Made by a program: the position numbers and the translations under genes. From JACKJK01 sp046159835 (lineage in GTDB: Bacteria; Pseudomonadota; Alphaproteobacteria; Rhizobiales; Tepidamorphaceae): a DNA stretch of 64,000 nucleotides. Shown one piece after another: positions 44,305 through 53,815 of the stretch. Below the pieces are notes generated by a model. It was not told the origin of the DNA, did not search any database, and worked only from the letters and a program-made list of their open reading frames with translations. The stretch lies in contig NZ_JBJXCY010000001.1 in the NCBI RefSeq assembly GCF_046159835.1, positions 248,001 to 312,000 of the forward strand, read 5' to 3'. The stretch's first letter is position 1; every line of letters begins with the position of its first letter.

Positions 44305-44993
44305 GAGCCTGTCAGCCTCTTCACCCGGCGCGCGGCCAGTTCCGACCCGATCAGCCCGGCAAATGCCAGCAGCACCGACAGCGCCACCAGCCGCGCTGCT
44401 GCCGCCTCGCCGCCCGGTGTCTGGATCGCCGTGTAGATCGCAAGCGGAAGCGTCCGCGTCTCGCCGGGAATGTTGGAGACGAAGGTGATGATCGCGCCGA
44501 ACTCGCCAAGACTTGCGGCGTAAGCCGTGACCGCACCGGCCAGGATGCCCGGTGCCGCGAGCGGCAGCGTCACCGATACGAACCGGTCGAGCGGGCCAGC
44601 GCCGAGCGTCTCTGCTGCCTGCATCAGCCCGGGGTCGATGGCCTCCAGCGCCAGCCGGATCGCGCGCACCTGAAAGGGAAACGTGATGAGCCCGGCTGCC
44701 AGCGCCGCACCCGTCCACGAGAACATGAAGCGCAGTCCGAGGGTTTCATCGAGGAACCGTCCCAGCGGCGCGTTCAATCCGAGCGTGATGAGCAGCAGGT
44801 AGCCCACGACCACCGGCGGCAGCACGATGGGCAGGTGTACCACCGCGTCCAGCACCGCGCGGCCGGGAAACGAACGCGTCAGCAGCAGCGCGGTTGCGAC
44901 CGCCAGTGGGAGCGCGAATGCAACCGCCGCCGCCGAGACCTTCAGGCTCAGCAGCAGGGCCTGCAACTCCGTTTCCGACAGGGCGAACGTCAT
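44301..44993 (-). CDS. modB: Molybdate ABC transporter permease
   Basis: This 230-residue permease has about five membrane helices and the cytoplasmic loop motif AAETLGAGPLDRFVSVTLPLAAPGI that contacts ModC. The family motif HLPIVLPPVVVGY is near residue 53. Between modA (4-bp gap) and modC (4-bp overlap), in the standard order. Confidence 0.94.
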   Translation of the reverse strand: MTFALSETELQALLLSLKVSAAAVAFALPLAVATALLLTRSFPGRAVLDAVVHLPIVLPPVVVGYLLLITLGLNAPLGRFLDETLGLRFMFSWTGAALAAGLITFPFQVRAIRLALEAIDPGLMQAAETLGAGPLDRFVSVTLPLAAPGILAGAVTAYAASLGEFGAIITFVSNIPGETRTLPLAIYTAIQTPGGEAAAARLVALSVLLAFAGLIGSELAARRVKRLTGS

Positions 44994-44997
44994 GGCC

Positions 44998-45759
44998 TCA
45001 CTCTACAGAAAAGCCGAAGCGCTGAAGGATCGCCTGCGCCGCCTCGCTGCCGAGGAAATTCATGAACGGTTGTCCGGCCTCTTCATGCCCCGCGACCACG
45101 CCCGCCGGGTAGACGATCGCGTCATGGAGATTGTCGGGGATGACGGCGACGACGGAGACCTGCTCCAGCAGCGCGGCATCGGTCGCGTAGGATATGCCGA
45201 GTGGCGTTTCCCCGCGCGCGACCAGCGTCACTGCGGCACGCACGTCGTCGGCGCGGGCAAGGCGCGGCTCGACCGCGTCCCAGACACCCCACGCTTCCAG
45301 CGCCTGCCGGGCATAGATGCCGGCGGGCACATGGTCCGGGTCGCCGATGGCGAGCCGCCCGCGTTCGCCCAGAAGTGCGTCGAAGTCCGGCGCCGCGCCT
45401 GAAATCTGCCCGCGAAGCGCCCCTGACGGTGCGATGATGACGAGCCGGTTGCCCGCGATGGTGCGGCGCGTGCCGGCGGCGATCCTGTTCTCGGTTTCCA
45501 GGTAGTCCATCCAGCCTGAACTGGCGGAGACGTAAATGTCCGCCGGCGCCCCTGCCGCGATCTGGCGCGCCAACGCCGAAGAAGCCGCGAAGGAGAACCG
45601 CACGTCCCGGCCCGTTTCGGCGGTGAAGGCAGTTCCGATCTCGTTCATCGCGTCGCGCATGCTGGCGGCGGCGAGAACGGTCAGCGGTTCGGCCCGCGCG
45701 CCCGGAATTGACGCGAGCACGGCAATGGCTACCAGCACGGATCGGATGAGGGAGGGCAC
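44998..45759 (-). CDS. modA: Molybdate-binding periplasmic protein
   Basis: This 253-residue binding protein has a signal peptide (about 1-24, ending GARAE), then LTVLAAASMRDAMNEIG and FSFAASSALARQI, which carry the oxyanion-binding serines, and YVSASSGWMDYL. I use the GTG at 45759 because CGGAG lies 7 nt upstream. The frame is open further upstream, but the extra residues are cysteine/arginine-rich and not signal-like. Confidence 0.93.
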   Translation of the reverse strand: MPSLIRSVLVAIAVLASIPGARAEPLTVLAAASMRDAMNEIGTAFTAETGRDVRFSFAASSALARQIAAGAPADIYVSASSGWMDYLETENRIAAGTRRTIAGNRLVIIAPSGALRGQISGAAPDFDALLGERGRLAIGDPDHVPAGIYARQALEAWGVWDAVEPRLARADDVRAAVTLVARGETPLGISYATDAALLEQVSVVAVIPDNLHDAIVYPAGVVAGHEEAGQPFMNFLGSEAAQAILQRFGFSVE

Positions 45760-45868
45760 GCGAAACTCCGGATTGAACCACGCCCGGCATTCCCATCGAC
45801 GCGGCGCGGCGGCTCGGCCACAATGAGCCAAGCAGCGGCAAGCGGCAACACATCCGGGGAAGCACACC

Positions 45869-46684
45869 ATGTTCGATTACGCAGGCAAGACGGTTTTCGT
45901 GGCGGGCGGGACCAGCGGCATCAATCTCGGCATCGCGGAAGCCTTTGCCGAAGCCGGCGCCAATGTCTTCGTGTTCTCGCGCCGGCCCGAAAAGGTCGAG
46001 GCTGCGGTCGCCAAGTTGCAGAATCTCGGCGCGAAGGCTGAGGGCGCAATCGCCGATGTGCGCGACGTGGATGCCGTGACTGCCGCTTTCGCCAGGGCCG
46101 CCGAAACCTTCGGCGAGATCGACGTGCTGGTTTCCGGGGCCGCAGGGAACTTCCCCGCGCGCGCCAACGACCTTTCCTCGAATGGCTTTCGCGCCGTCAT
46201 GGAGATCGACCTCCTCGGCACCCACCACGTGATGACAGCCGCCTACCAGCACCTGCGCAAGCCGGGTGCGTCCATCGTCAACATTTCCGCGCCGCAGGCC
46301 GTGGTCGCCATGACGGGGCAGGTGCATGTCTGTGCCGCCAAGGCCGGCGTCGACATGATCACGAAGACGCTGGCGCTCGAATGGGGCGAGGAAGGCATCC
46401 GCATCAATTCGGTCATTCCCGGTCCCATCGACGGCACGGAAGGCATGTCCCGCCTCGCGCCGACGCCCGAGGCGATGGAGGAGGTCCGTAAGAGCGTGCC
46501 CATGAAGCGCGTCGGCATCCCGCGCGACGTCGCGAACCTGTGCATGTATCTCGGCTCGGACTTTGCGAGCTACCTCACCGGCGCGGTTATCCCGGTCGAT
46601 GGCGGCTGGGCGCTGAACATGCCCGGCACCGCGCTGGATCCGATCCTCGATCACATTGCAGCGAGCAGAAGAGCAAAAGGCTGA
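45869..46684 (+). CDS. SDR of the 2,4-dienoyl-CoA reductase type
   Basis: This 271-residue SDR has the cofactor motif GGTSGINLGIA near residue 13 and AAGNFPAR near 90. The active-site region reads NISAPQAVVAMTGQVHVCAAKAGVD: the usual Y-x3-K tyrosine is absent and lysine is kept, as in peroxisomal 2,4-dienoyl-CoA reductases. PGPIDGTEGMSRL is also characteristic of that group. It probably reduces unsaturated acyl-CoAs in beta-oxidation. No other beta-oxidation gene lies beside it. Confidence 0.85.
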   Translation: MFDYAGKTVFVAGGTSGINLGIAEAFAEAGANVFVFSRRPEKVEAAVAKLQNLGAKAEGAIADVRDVDAVTAAFARAAETFGEIDVLVSGAAGNFPARANDLSSNGFRAVMEIDLLGTHHVMTAAYQHLRKPGASIVNISAPQAVVAMTGQVHVCAAKAGVDMITKTLALEWGEEGIRINSVIPGPIDGTEGMSRLAPTPEAMEEVRKSVPMKRVGIPRDVANLCMYLGSDFASYLTGAVIPVDGGWALNMPGTALDPILDHIAASRRAKG

Positions 46685-46730
46685 CCGCGCGCTTGTTCGC
46701 AGCCGACCTTCTCCCCATTTCCAGCACTGG

Positions 46731-47951
46731 ATGGAAAAATCAGAATTGACCGGCAGTGCGCCGGCCGGGGACAGCTTCTACGCCGATCTGCCATGGTTCA
46801 CGGATTTCGACGATATCGTCGATCTGGAGGACTATGTTGCGCTGCCCGGTGACTGGGTGGTGCTGGTGTCCGATGTGGTCGGATCGACGGCGGCCATCGC
46901 CGAAGGCCGCTACAAGGACGTCAACATGCTTGGCGCGGCGACGATCACCGCGATCCTCAATGCCTGCGGCGAAACCGATCTCCCCTACACGTTTGGCGGT
47001 GACGGCGGCATGGTGATCGTGCCGCCGCAACTGGCCGACGACGCGCGCACGGCTCTGGCGCGACTGGCCAACAACGCCCCGGAAACCTTTGGCCTGAAGC
47101 TGCGCGCGAACGCGATCCCCGTCTCGGAGCTGCGCCGTCGCGGTGCGGACCTTTCGGTGCGCAAGTACGAACTGAGCCCCGGCAATCATCTCGCCATGTT
47201 CGCAGGCGACGGCCTCGACATGGCCGATGTGATCCTGAAGGACGAAACCGAGACAGCCTTCGCCGTCTCCGCGCCGGACGACGAACCGCCCGACCTTGAG
47301 GGCCTGTCCTGCCGCTGGGAACCGCTCGAAACGCAATCGGGCGTGATGATGAACGTGATCGTGCGCCCGCTCGCCGACACCAATGCCGACCGCGCCAAGG
47401 TTCTGGATGAGGTGCTGGAAGCGCTTGAGCGTATTCTGGAATCGCCGTCGGTGTCCGTGACCCCGGTCACCAAGGCATCTCTGAAATTCCGGTTTCCACC
47501 GCGTGCGCTGTGGATGGAGGCGAGAGCGACGGCCGGGCGCGCCGGTACCATTCCGCGCTACCTGCGGCTGCTGGGCGAAAGCATCATCCAGGGCATCGCG
47601 CAGGTCACCGGCCTCAAGATCGGGGCCTACGACCCGGAGAAGTACCTTCCGGAACTGCGCACCAACACCGATTTCCGCAAGTATGACGGCCACCTGCGCA
47701 TGGTGCTCGACGTCTCGAAATTGCAGGCCGATGCGCTGGAAGACCACCTCGCCACACGCCATGCGGCGGGCGAACTCGTGCACGGCATCCACCGGACAGA
47801 TGCGGCGCTAATGACCTGCCTCGTCTTCAGCCTGGAGCAGCACGAGCACGTGCACTTCGTGGATGGGGATGACGGCGGCTATGCGTTTGCGGCCCGCGAC
47901 CTGAAGCGCCGGGTGGCGGCGAAGGCCTCAGAAGGGCAGGCGGTCGCGTAG
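46731..47951 (+). CDS. DUF3095 family protein with nucleotide-cyclase-like motifs
   Basis: This 406-residue protein matches DUF3095 by its start (FYADLPWFTDFDDIVDLE) and overall pattern. Around residues 43-97 it has VLVSDVVGSTAAIAEGRYKDVN and YTFGGDGGMVIVPP. These resemble the metal-binding aspartate and glycine-rich hairpin of class III nucleotide cyclases (D48 and G-G-D91-G). Cyclase activity is not shown. There is no signal or membrane segment. The last 24 bp overlap the convergent FAD oxidoreductase gene. Confidence 0.8.
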   Translation: MEKSELTGSAPAGDSFYADLPWFTDFDDIVDLEDYVALPGDWVVLVSDVVGSTAAIAEGRYKDVNMLGAATITAILNACGETDLPYTFGGDGGMVIVPPQLADDARTALARLANNAPETFGLKLRANAIPVSELRRRGADLSVRKYELSPGNHLAMFAGDGLDMADVILKDETETAFAVSAPDDEPPDLEGLSCRWEPLETQSGVMMNVIVRPLADTNADRAKVLDEVLEALERILESPSVSVTPVTKASLKFRFPPRALWMEARATAGRAGTIPRYLRLLGESIIQGIAQVTGLKIGAYDPEKYLPELRTNTDFRKYDGHLRMVLDVSKLQADALEDHLATRHAAGELVHGIHRTDAALMTCLVFSLEQHEHVHFVDGDDGGYAFAARDLKRRVAAKASEGQAVA

Positions 47952-49220
47952 CGCAAACCACATCAGCGCCAGCGCCATGATCGGCCGGCGCAGCATGGTC
48001 CCGCCGGGAAATTCCGGCGTCTTCAGCGTGGAGAACACGTCGAAGCGTTCCATCTGCCCGCCGATGGCTTCCGCCACCAGTTGCCCTGAAAGCGGCGCGA
48101 TGCCCACGCCCTGTCCCGAGAACCCGCCGAGCGTGTAGAGGTTCGCATCCAGCCGGTCGATATAGGGCATCCGCTTCATGGTGATGGCGAGCGTGCCGCC
48201 CCATGCGTGGTCGATCTCCACGCCTTCCAGTTGCGGATAGACGCTCGTCATGTGCGGGTGCACGAAGCCTGCGATGTCGCTCGGGAACTGCGAAGAATAG
48301 GATTCACCCCCGCCGAACAGCATCCGGTTGTCCGGCGTCAGGCGGTAGTAATAGACGACGAAACGGGAATCGGAGACGGCCTCCCGGTCGCGGATCAGGC
48401 TGCGCGCCATCTCGTCGCTCAGCGGCTTGGTGGTCGCGATGAAGTTGTTGATCGGCAGCACGCGCCGCGCGACCTCCGGCAGCAGCCGGTCGAGGTAGCC
48501 GTTGCAGGCGACGACGCAGAAATCCGCCGTCACGCTGCCGCCCTCGGTCTCGACTCGCACCTTGCGCCCGCGTTCGATTTTCGTCACGCGGCTTTGCTCG
48601 TGGAGGCTCGCTCCGGCGCGCTGCGCCGCGCCCGCGATGCCGAGCGCGAAATTGAGCGGGTGCAGGTGCCCGCCGCCCATGTCCAGCGTGCCGCCGTGAT
48701 AGCCCTTCGCGCCGACCTTTGCTTCCAGCTCGCTCTTCTTGAGGAGCGAGATCAGGTCGTAGCCGTAGGTCTCGCGCAGGTGCTCGACGTCGCGGCGGTA
48801 CTCGTCGACATAGGCCGGCTTGTGAATGCCGTGGATGAGGCCGGGCGTGTAGGCACAGTCGATGCGGTGGCGGTCGATCAGGTTGCCCACGAGGTGGCGC
48901 GCATCTTCGCCGAGGTCCCACAGCCTGCGCGCGTGTTCCTTGCCGACGGAAGCTTCAAGCGTCGCCTGGTCGCGCCGCATGCCGGGGTGAAGCTGTCCAC
49001 CGTTGCGGCCCGATGCGCCCCAGCCGATGCGCTCGGCTTCCAGCAGCGTCACGGCGAACCCCTTTTCGGCGAGATGAAGTGCTGCCGACAGGCCCGCGTA
49101 ACCGCCACCGATGACGCAGACATCCGCGCGCATGTCACCGGTTAGCGGCGCGCAAGCCTCGAACGGGTTCGCGGTCGCTGCGTAGTAGGACCCGGACGGA
49201 TACCCGCTTGGCTGCGGCAT
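47928..49220 (-). CDS. FAD-dependent amine oxidoreductase (PuuB-like)
   Basis: This 430-residue flavoenzyme has the Rossmann motif VCVIGGGYAGLSAALHLAEKG near residue 34 and the GASGRNGGQLHPG motif near residue 69, typical of gamma-glutamylputrescine oxidase and sarcosine/glycine oxidase relatives. A C-terminal GGFSGQGVGIAPLSGQ segment completes the FAD site. It lies 6 bp after the aminotransferase gene in the polyamine catabolic unit, so oxidation of gamma-glutamyl-putrescine is the most likely role. Confidence 0.88.
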   Translation of the reverse strand: MPQPSGYPSGSYYAATANPFEACAPLTGDMRADVCVIGGGYAGLSAALHLAEKGFAVTLLEAERIGWGASGRNGGQLHPGMRRDQATLEASVGKEHARRLWDLGEDARHLVGNLIDRHRIDCAYTPGLIHGIHKPAYVDEYRRDVEHLRETYGYDLISLLKKSELEAKVGAKGYHGGTLDMGGGHLHPLNFALGIAGAAQRAGASLHEQSRVTKIERGRKVRVETEGGSVTADFCVVACNGYLDRLLPEVARRVLPINNFIATTKPLSDEMARSLIRDREAVSDSRFVVYYYRLTPDNRMLFGGGESYSSQFPSDIAGFVHPHMTSVYPQLEGVEIDHAWGGTLAITMKRMPYIDRLDANLYTLGGFSGQGVGIAPLSGQLVAEAIGGQMERFDVFSTLKTPEFPGGTMLRRPIMALALMWFALRDRLPF

Positions 49221-49226
49221 GGGATG

Positions 49227-50621
49227 TCAGGCCACCATCCCGCGTGACTTCAGTTCCGCGTGGGTGTCATCCAGCGTCTTGCGCACGAGCCGCGCCAGTT
49301 CTGCAATCTCGTCTTCGGAGATGACCAGCGGCGGCGAGATGATCATCGCATCGCGCACGGCGCGCATGACGAGGCCGTTTCGGAACGAGATGTCGCGGCA
49401 CAGCGTGCCGATTTCGCCCACTGGTGCGAAGCGCTTCGACATGTCGGACTTGTCCGGCACCAGTTCCAGCGCACCGACGAGGCCGACCATGCGCGCCTCC
49501 CCCACCAGCGGGTGGTCCTCCAGCGCAAACCAGGCCTTCTGGAGCGCAGGAGCGGCGACCGATTTCACGCGCTCGACGATCTTCTCGCGCTGCAGGATCT
49601 CGATATTGGCAAGCGCTGCGGCACACGAGGCCGGGTGACCGGAATAGGTATAGCCGTGGTAAAACTCGCCGCCCTCGCCCACAAGATGCTCGAGCACCTT
49701 GCCCGACACCATGACGGCGGAGATCGGCAGGTAGCCGGACGACATGCCCTTGGCCATCGGCATCAGGTCGGGCTTCAGCCCGTAATAGTCGGACCCGAAC
49801 CATTCGCCGGTGCGCCCGAAGCCGCAGATCACCTCGTCCGCGATGAACAGGATGTCGCGCTCTGCGAGGATGCGCTTCACCTCCGGCCAGTAGCTTTCCG
49901 GCGGGATGATGACGCCGCCGGCGCCCTGGATCGGCTCGGCGATGAAGGCGGCGACCTTGTCTTCGCCGATTTCGTCGATGGCCTTTTCAAGCTCGTGCGC
50001 GGCTGCCCGGCCGAACTCTTCCGGGCTCATGCCCTGCGCGCGGCCGATGTCGAACCAGTAGGGCGGGGTGATGTGATGGACGCCGGGGATCATCCCGGCC
50101 TGCTCGTGCATTCCGCCCATGCCGCCCATCGCGGCAGCGGCGACCGTCGAGCCGTGGTAGCCGAACTTGCGCCCGATGATGACCTGCTTCTCCGGCTTTC
50201 CGGCGCGCGCCCAGTAGTAGCGCACCATGCGCATCACGGTGTCGTTGGCTTCCGACCCCGAGCCCGCGAAGAACACGTGGTCGAGGCCCTCGGGCGTCAG
50301 CTCCGCAAGCTTCTGCGACAGCGCCACCGCAGGCGGATGTGTCGTCTTGAAGAAGGTGTTGTAGTAGGGCAGTTCCAGCATCTGCCGGTGCACGGCATCT
50401 GCAATCTCGTGCCGCCCGTAGCCGACCTGCATGCACCACAGGCCCGCCATCCCGTCGAGATAGCGGTTGCCGTTGGAATCCCAAAGGTAGCACCCGTCCG
50501 CCTTGGTGATGACGCGGCTGCCTTCCTTGGCGAGCGCGGCATAGTCCGTGAAGGGGTGCAGGTGGTGTGCGGTGTCGAGGTTCTGAAGGTCCTCGGTTGA
50601 CAGGTTCGCGGCAAGGTTCAT
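49227..50621 (-). CDS. Class III aminotransferase, probably putrescine/polyamine
   Basis: This 464-residue PLP enzyme has SGSEANDTVMRMVRYYW near residue 120, DEVICGFGRTG near 258 and the catalytic lysine in MPMAKGMSSGYLP near residue 288. It resembles SpuC-type putrescine-pyruvate aminotransferases. Gene order (glutamine-synthetase-like, aminotransferase, oxidase) supports polyamine catabolism. Its true amine donor is not certain. Confidence 0.88.
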   Translation of the reverse strand: MNLAANLSTEDLQNLDTAHHLHPFTDYAALAKEGSRVITKADGCYLWDSNGNRYLDGMAGLWCMQVGYGRHEIADAVHRQMLELPYYNTFFKTTHPPAVALSQKLAELTPEGLDHVFFAGSGSEANDTVMRMVRYYWARAGKPEKQVIIGRKFGYHGSTVAAAAMGGMGGMHEQAGMIPGVHHITPPYWFDIGRAQGMSPEEFGRAAAHELEKAIDEIGEDKVAAFIAEPIQGAGGVIIPPESYWPEVKRILAERDILFIADEVICGFGRTGEWFGSDYYGLKPDLMPMAKGMSSGYLPISAVMVSGKVLEHLVGEGGEFYHGYTYSGHPASCAAALANIEILQREKIVERVKSVAAPALQKAWFALEDHPLVGEARMVGLVGALELVPDKSDMSKRFAPVGEIGTLCRDISFRNGLVMRAVRDAMIISPPLVISEDEIAELARLVRKTLDDTHAELKSRGMVA

Positions 50622-50642
50622 CGGTTCTGGTCCCGGTAGCCG

Positions 50643-52052
50643 TTAGACGTTGAGCAGAAGGTATTCGCGTTCCCACGGGCTGATGACCCGCATGAACGTC
50701 TCCAGTTCCTCGCGCTTGATCTCGCTGTAGACGGTCACGAAATTCTCGCCCAGCATCTCGCGGATCGGGTCGCACGCGTTGAACAGTTCGACCGCATCGT
50801 GCAGGCCGCGCGGCAGGTCGTGCGGCAGTTCGCGCGCGCTGCCCGAAATCGGCTCGGCCGGTGCCAGCCCTTCCTCGATCCCCAGAAGGCCCGCAGCCAG
50901 CGAGGCGGCAATGGCGAGATAGGGATTGGCGTCGGAGGAGGGGATGCGGTTTTCCACGCGACGGGCTGCCGCGTTCGACGGCGGGATGCGGATGCCGACC
51001 GTGCGGTTGTCGTAACCCCAGTGAGTGTTGATCGGCGCGGTCGAACCGCGCGCCAGCCGCCGGTAGGAGTTCACGTAGGGCGCCAGCACGCACATCACCT
51101 GAGGCAGGTACTTCTGTTGCCCTGCGATGAATGCGAAGAACTCCTCCGAGGGGTTGCCCTCTTCGGTCGAGAAGATGTTGCGGCCGTTCTCCATGTCCAC
51201 CACGGACTGGTGGATGTGCATGGCCGATCCCGGCTCGCTGGCGATCGGTTTGGCCATGAACGTCGCATAGACGTCGTGCATCAGCGCGGCTTCGCGGATC
51301 GTGCGCTTGAAGGTGAAGACCTGGTCGGCGAGGGGGATCGGCTCGCCGTGACGCAGGTTGATCTCCATCTGCGCGGCGCCCTCTTCGTGGATGAGGGTGT
51401 CGATCTCCAGCCCCTGCGCTTCGGAGAACCGGTAGATGTCGTCGAACAGCGGATCGAACTCGTTGACCGCACTGATCGAGAACGACTTGCGCCCGACCTC
51501 CGGCCGCCCGGAGCGGCCGACCGGCGGCTCCAGTGGATAGTCCGGATCGGTGTTCGGCTTCACGAGGTAGAACTCGATCTCCGGCGCGACGATCGGCTTC
51601 CACCCGCGGCCTTCGAACAGCTTCACCACCTTGCGCAGCACCTGCCGCGGCGCGATGTCGACGGCACGCCCGTCGCGGTGGAACGCATCATGGATGATCT
51701 GCGCCGTCGGATCGGTTTCCCACGGCACCATCGTCAGCGTCGAGAAATCCGGCTTGAAGACGTAGTCGCCGTCCGCCGGGTCGATGGTCGCGATGTCGTT
51801 CAATTCCGGGTAGTCGCCCGAAATCGTCTGGTAGAAGATCGACTGCGGCATGTTCATGCCGTCGGAGGAGAAGAACTTCGACACCGGCATCAGCTTGCCG
51901 CGCGCGACGCCGGACTGGTCCGGCACGATGCATTCCACCTCGGAGGTTCGGCGCGCCCGAAGCCAGGCGCGGGCCTCGTCGACGGTCGCGACTCCGCGGT
52001 CGGATCGAATGGAAATCGTCAGTTCTTTGCTCGTGGCGTCATCCGTAGCCAA
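50643..52052 (-). CDS. Glutamine-synthetase-like ligase (PuuA-type)
   Basis: This 469-residue protein of the glutamine synthetase superfamily has CIVPDQSGVARGKLMP near residue 42, PEIEFYLV, MEINLRHGEP and AMHIHQSV. The family has the short, non-adenylylated form of gamma-glutamylputrescine synthetase, which joins glutamate to putrescine. It begins the minus-strand catabolic unit, 21 bp upstream of the aminotransferase gene, and is divergent from a second enzyme of the same family. Confidence 0.88.
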   Translation of the reverse strand: MATDDATSKELTISIRSDRGVATVDEARAWLRARRTSEVECIVPDQSGVARGKLMPVSKFFSSDGMNMPQSIFYQTISGDYPELNDIATIDPADGDYVFKPDFSTLTMVPWETDPTAQIIHDAFHRDGRAVDIAPRQVLRKVVKLFEGRGWKPIVAPEIEFYLVKPNTDPDYPLEPPVGRSGRPEVGRKSFSISAVNEFDPLFDDIYRFSEAQGLEIDTLIHEEGAAQMEINLRHGEPIPLADQVFTFKRTIREAALMHDVYATFMAKPIASEPGSAMHIHQSVVDMENGRNIFSTEEGNPSEEFFAFIAGQQKYLPQVMCVLAPYVNSYRRLARGSTAPINTHWGYDNRTVGIRIPPSNAAARRVENRIPSSDANPYLAIAASLAAGLLGIEEGLAPAEPISGSARELPHDLPRGLHDAVELFNACDPIREMLGENFVTVYSEIKREELETFMRVISPWEREYLLLNV

Positions 52053-52250
52053 GCGTACCGTGCCGGTCTGGGGTTGTCGGGATGGGCGAAGTCCGCAAAA
52101 GCCCGCACCGCGCAGCCGCGAGGGCCGGGGCGCAGGGCGGAATCCTGCCCTGATGTGTGCGCCAAGCTAGCCGATGGCGCGAGCTTCCGCAAACCGCGTG
52201 CGTTTACCTCTTCGCGCTTGCGAAAGATGACAGCCGACGGTCGCGCCCAT

Positions 52251-52265
52251 ATGATCGGCGATCAT
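52251..52265. promoter_or_regulatory. Dyad in the divergent polyamine promoter region
   Basis: ATGATC-GGC-GATCAT is a perfect 15-bp inverted repeat, 21 bp upstream of the second glutamine-synthetase-like ATG and about 200 bp from the divergent gene. It could be the operator of a polyamine repressor; no regulator gene is adjacent. Confidence 0.4.
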
Positions 52266-52286
52266 CAATTTCAGGCTCACCCCGAC

Positions 52287-53660
52287 ATGAAACACGTTCC
52301 GCTCAGCCGCGACATGAACGAGGCGGATGCCTTCTTCGCCGAGAACCCCGATATCGAGACGGTGCAGATGCTGGTGCCCGACACAAACGGCATCCTGCGC
52401 GGCAAGTGGGGCCCGCCGGACCTAGCCCGCAAGGCGTTCGGCGACGGCGTGCCGTTGCCGCTTTCCATCTTTGGTCTCGACATCTGGGGCCGCGAGGTTC
52501 CCGAAACCGACCTGCACATCGAAACCGGCGACCTCGATGGCAAGTGCCTCGCTGTGCCCGGCAGCCTGAAGCGCGTGACGTGGTCGAAGCGCCCGGCAGC
52601 CCAACTCCTGATGAGCATGTACGAGGGCGACGGCACGCCGTGGTATGCCGACCCGCGCCACGTGCTCGAAAAGGTGCTGGCGCGCTTTCGCGAGAAGGGC
52701 CTGAATCCGGTCTGCGCGTTCGAACTCGAATTCTATCTGCTGAAGCCTGATTTCGAGGCCGACGCCATGCAGAGCCCGCTGCCCCATATCGGGCCGATGG
52801 CCGGGCCTGAGCGCCAGCAGATGTATTCCATCAACACCCTGTCGGGCCTTGAGGACTATTTCGCCGATATCAACGATGCAGCCGCCATTCAGGGGCTGCC
52901 GATGGACACCATCATTTCCGAAGCAGGCCCCGGCCAGTTCGAGATCAACCTGCTGCACCGGGCTGATGCCATGCTTGCGGCCGACGAGGCGCTGCTTCTG
53001 CGCCGGATGATCGCCGGCATCGCGCGCCGCCACGGCCATCGGGCTTCGTTCATGTCCAAGCCCTTCCAGCACTGGCCGGGCAACGGCATGCACGTGCATG
53101 TCAGCCTCGAGGACGAAAACGGCAACAACGTCTTCGCCGACCCCAAGCGTGGCGAAACACTGCTGCGCAACGCGGTCGGCGGCACACTCGCCTCCATGAC
53201 CGATGCGCTCGCCGTCTTCGTGAACACCTTCAATGGCTATCGCCGCCTTGCACCGGGCAGCTACGCGCCGACGCGCGTCGCGTGGGGCGAGAACAACCGC
53301 TCGGTCGCGGTGCGCATTCCCTCCGGGAGCGGCAAGGCGCGCCGTCTCGAACACCGCATCTCCGGTGCCGACGCCCATCCCCACCTCGTGGCAGCCGCGC
53401 TGCTGGCCGGAATCCTGCACGGGATCGAGGAAGGCATCGAGCCGCCGGAGCCCATCGTCGGCAATGCCTACGAGGGCGATACCAAGGGTGCGGAGCTAAC
53501 CGACTACATGGAAGAGGCCGTCGAGGCCTTTGAGGCGTCAAGCTTCGTGGCCGACGCTCTGGGTGCCGATTTCCGGCACATCTTCGCGGAGATCAAGAAG
53601 GCGGAGCAGGCCGTGTTCGACGAGCGCATTTCGCGCCTCGAACACGAAACCTACCTGTAG
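52287..53660 (+). CDS. Second glutamine-synthetase-like ligase (PuuA-type)
   Basis: This 457-residue protein has VQMLVPDTNGILRGKW, FELEFYLLKPDF, GPGQFEINLLHR and GNGMHVHVSLEDENG, all typical of the PuuA/GlnT branch. It differs clearly from the divergent copy, so it is not a recent duplicate. The start is uncertain: in-frame ATGs at 52226 and 52251 precede it, but the ATG at 52287 fits the family and avoids coding through the dyad. It leads into potFGHI, which suggests it acts on the imported polyamine. Confidence 0.85.
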   Translation: MKHVPLSRDMNEADAFFAENPDIETVQMLVPDTNGILRGKWGPPDLARKAFGDGVPLPLSIFGLDIWGREVPETDLHIETGDLDGKCLAVPGSLKRVTWSKRPAAQLLMSMYEGDGTPWYADPRHVLEKVLARFREKGLNPVCAFELEFYLLKPDFEADAMQSPLPHIGPMAGPERQQMYSINTLSGLEDYFADINDAAAIQGLPMDTIISEAGPGQFEINLLHRADAMLAADEALLLRRMIAGIARRHGHRASFMSKPFQHWPGNGMHVHVSLEDENGNNVFADPKRGETLLRNAVGGTLASMTDALAVFVNTFNGYRRLAPGSYAPTRVAWGENNRSVAVRIPSGSGKARRLEHRISGADAHPHLVAAALLAGILHGIEEGIEPPEPIVGNAYEGDTKGAELTDYMEEAVEAFEASSFVADALGADFRHIFAEIKKAEQAVFDERISRLEHETYL

Positions 53661-53815
53661 ACACAGGCGTCAAACCCGCCATGTAGAGGATTACCATTGC
53701 ACGAGAGGCTCGGTCCCTGCTTAACTCGTGGGCATGGCGTCTTTTGATCCATAACCGGCGAGGGCGACGGCAAATCCGCCCCAGAATCGCGCCGCCGGAC
53801 ACAGAGGAGAATGGA

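Noticed and set aside
50799..53660. A very long plus-strand open frame (953 codons) covering both glutamine-synthetase-like regions
   Set aside because: The first 1.4 kb is the antisense of the minus-strand ligase and has arginine/valine-rich noise; only the part from 52287 matches a protein family.
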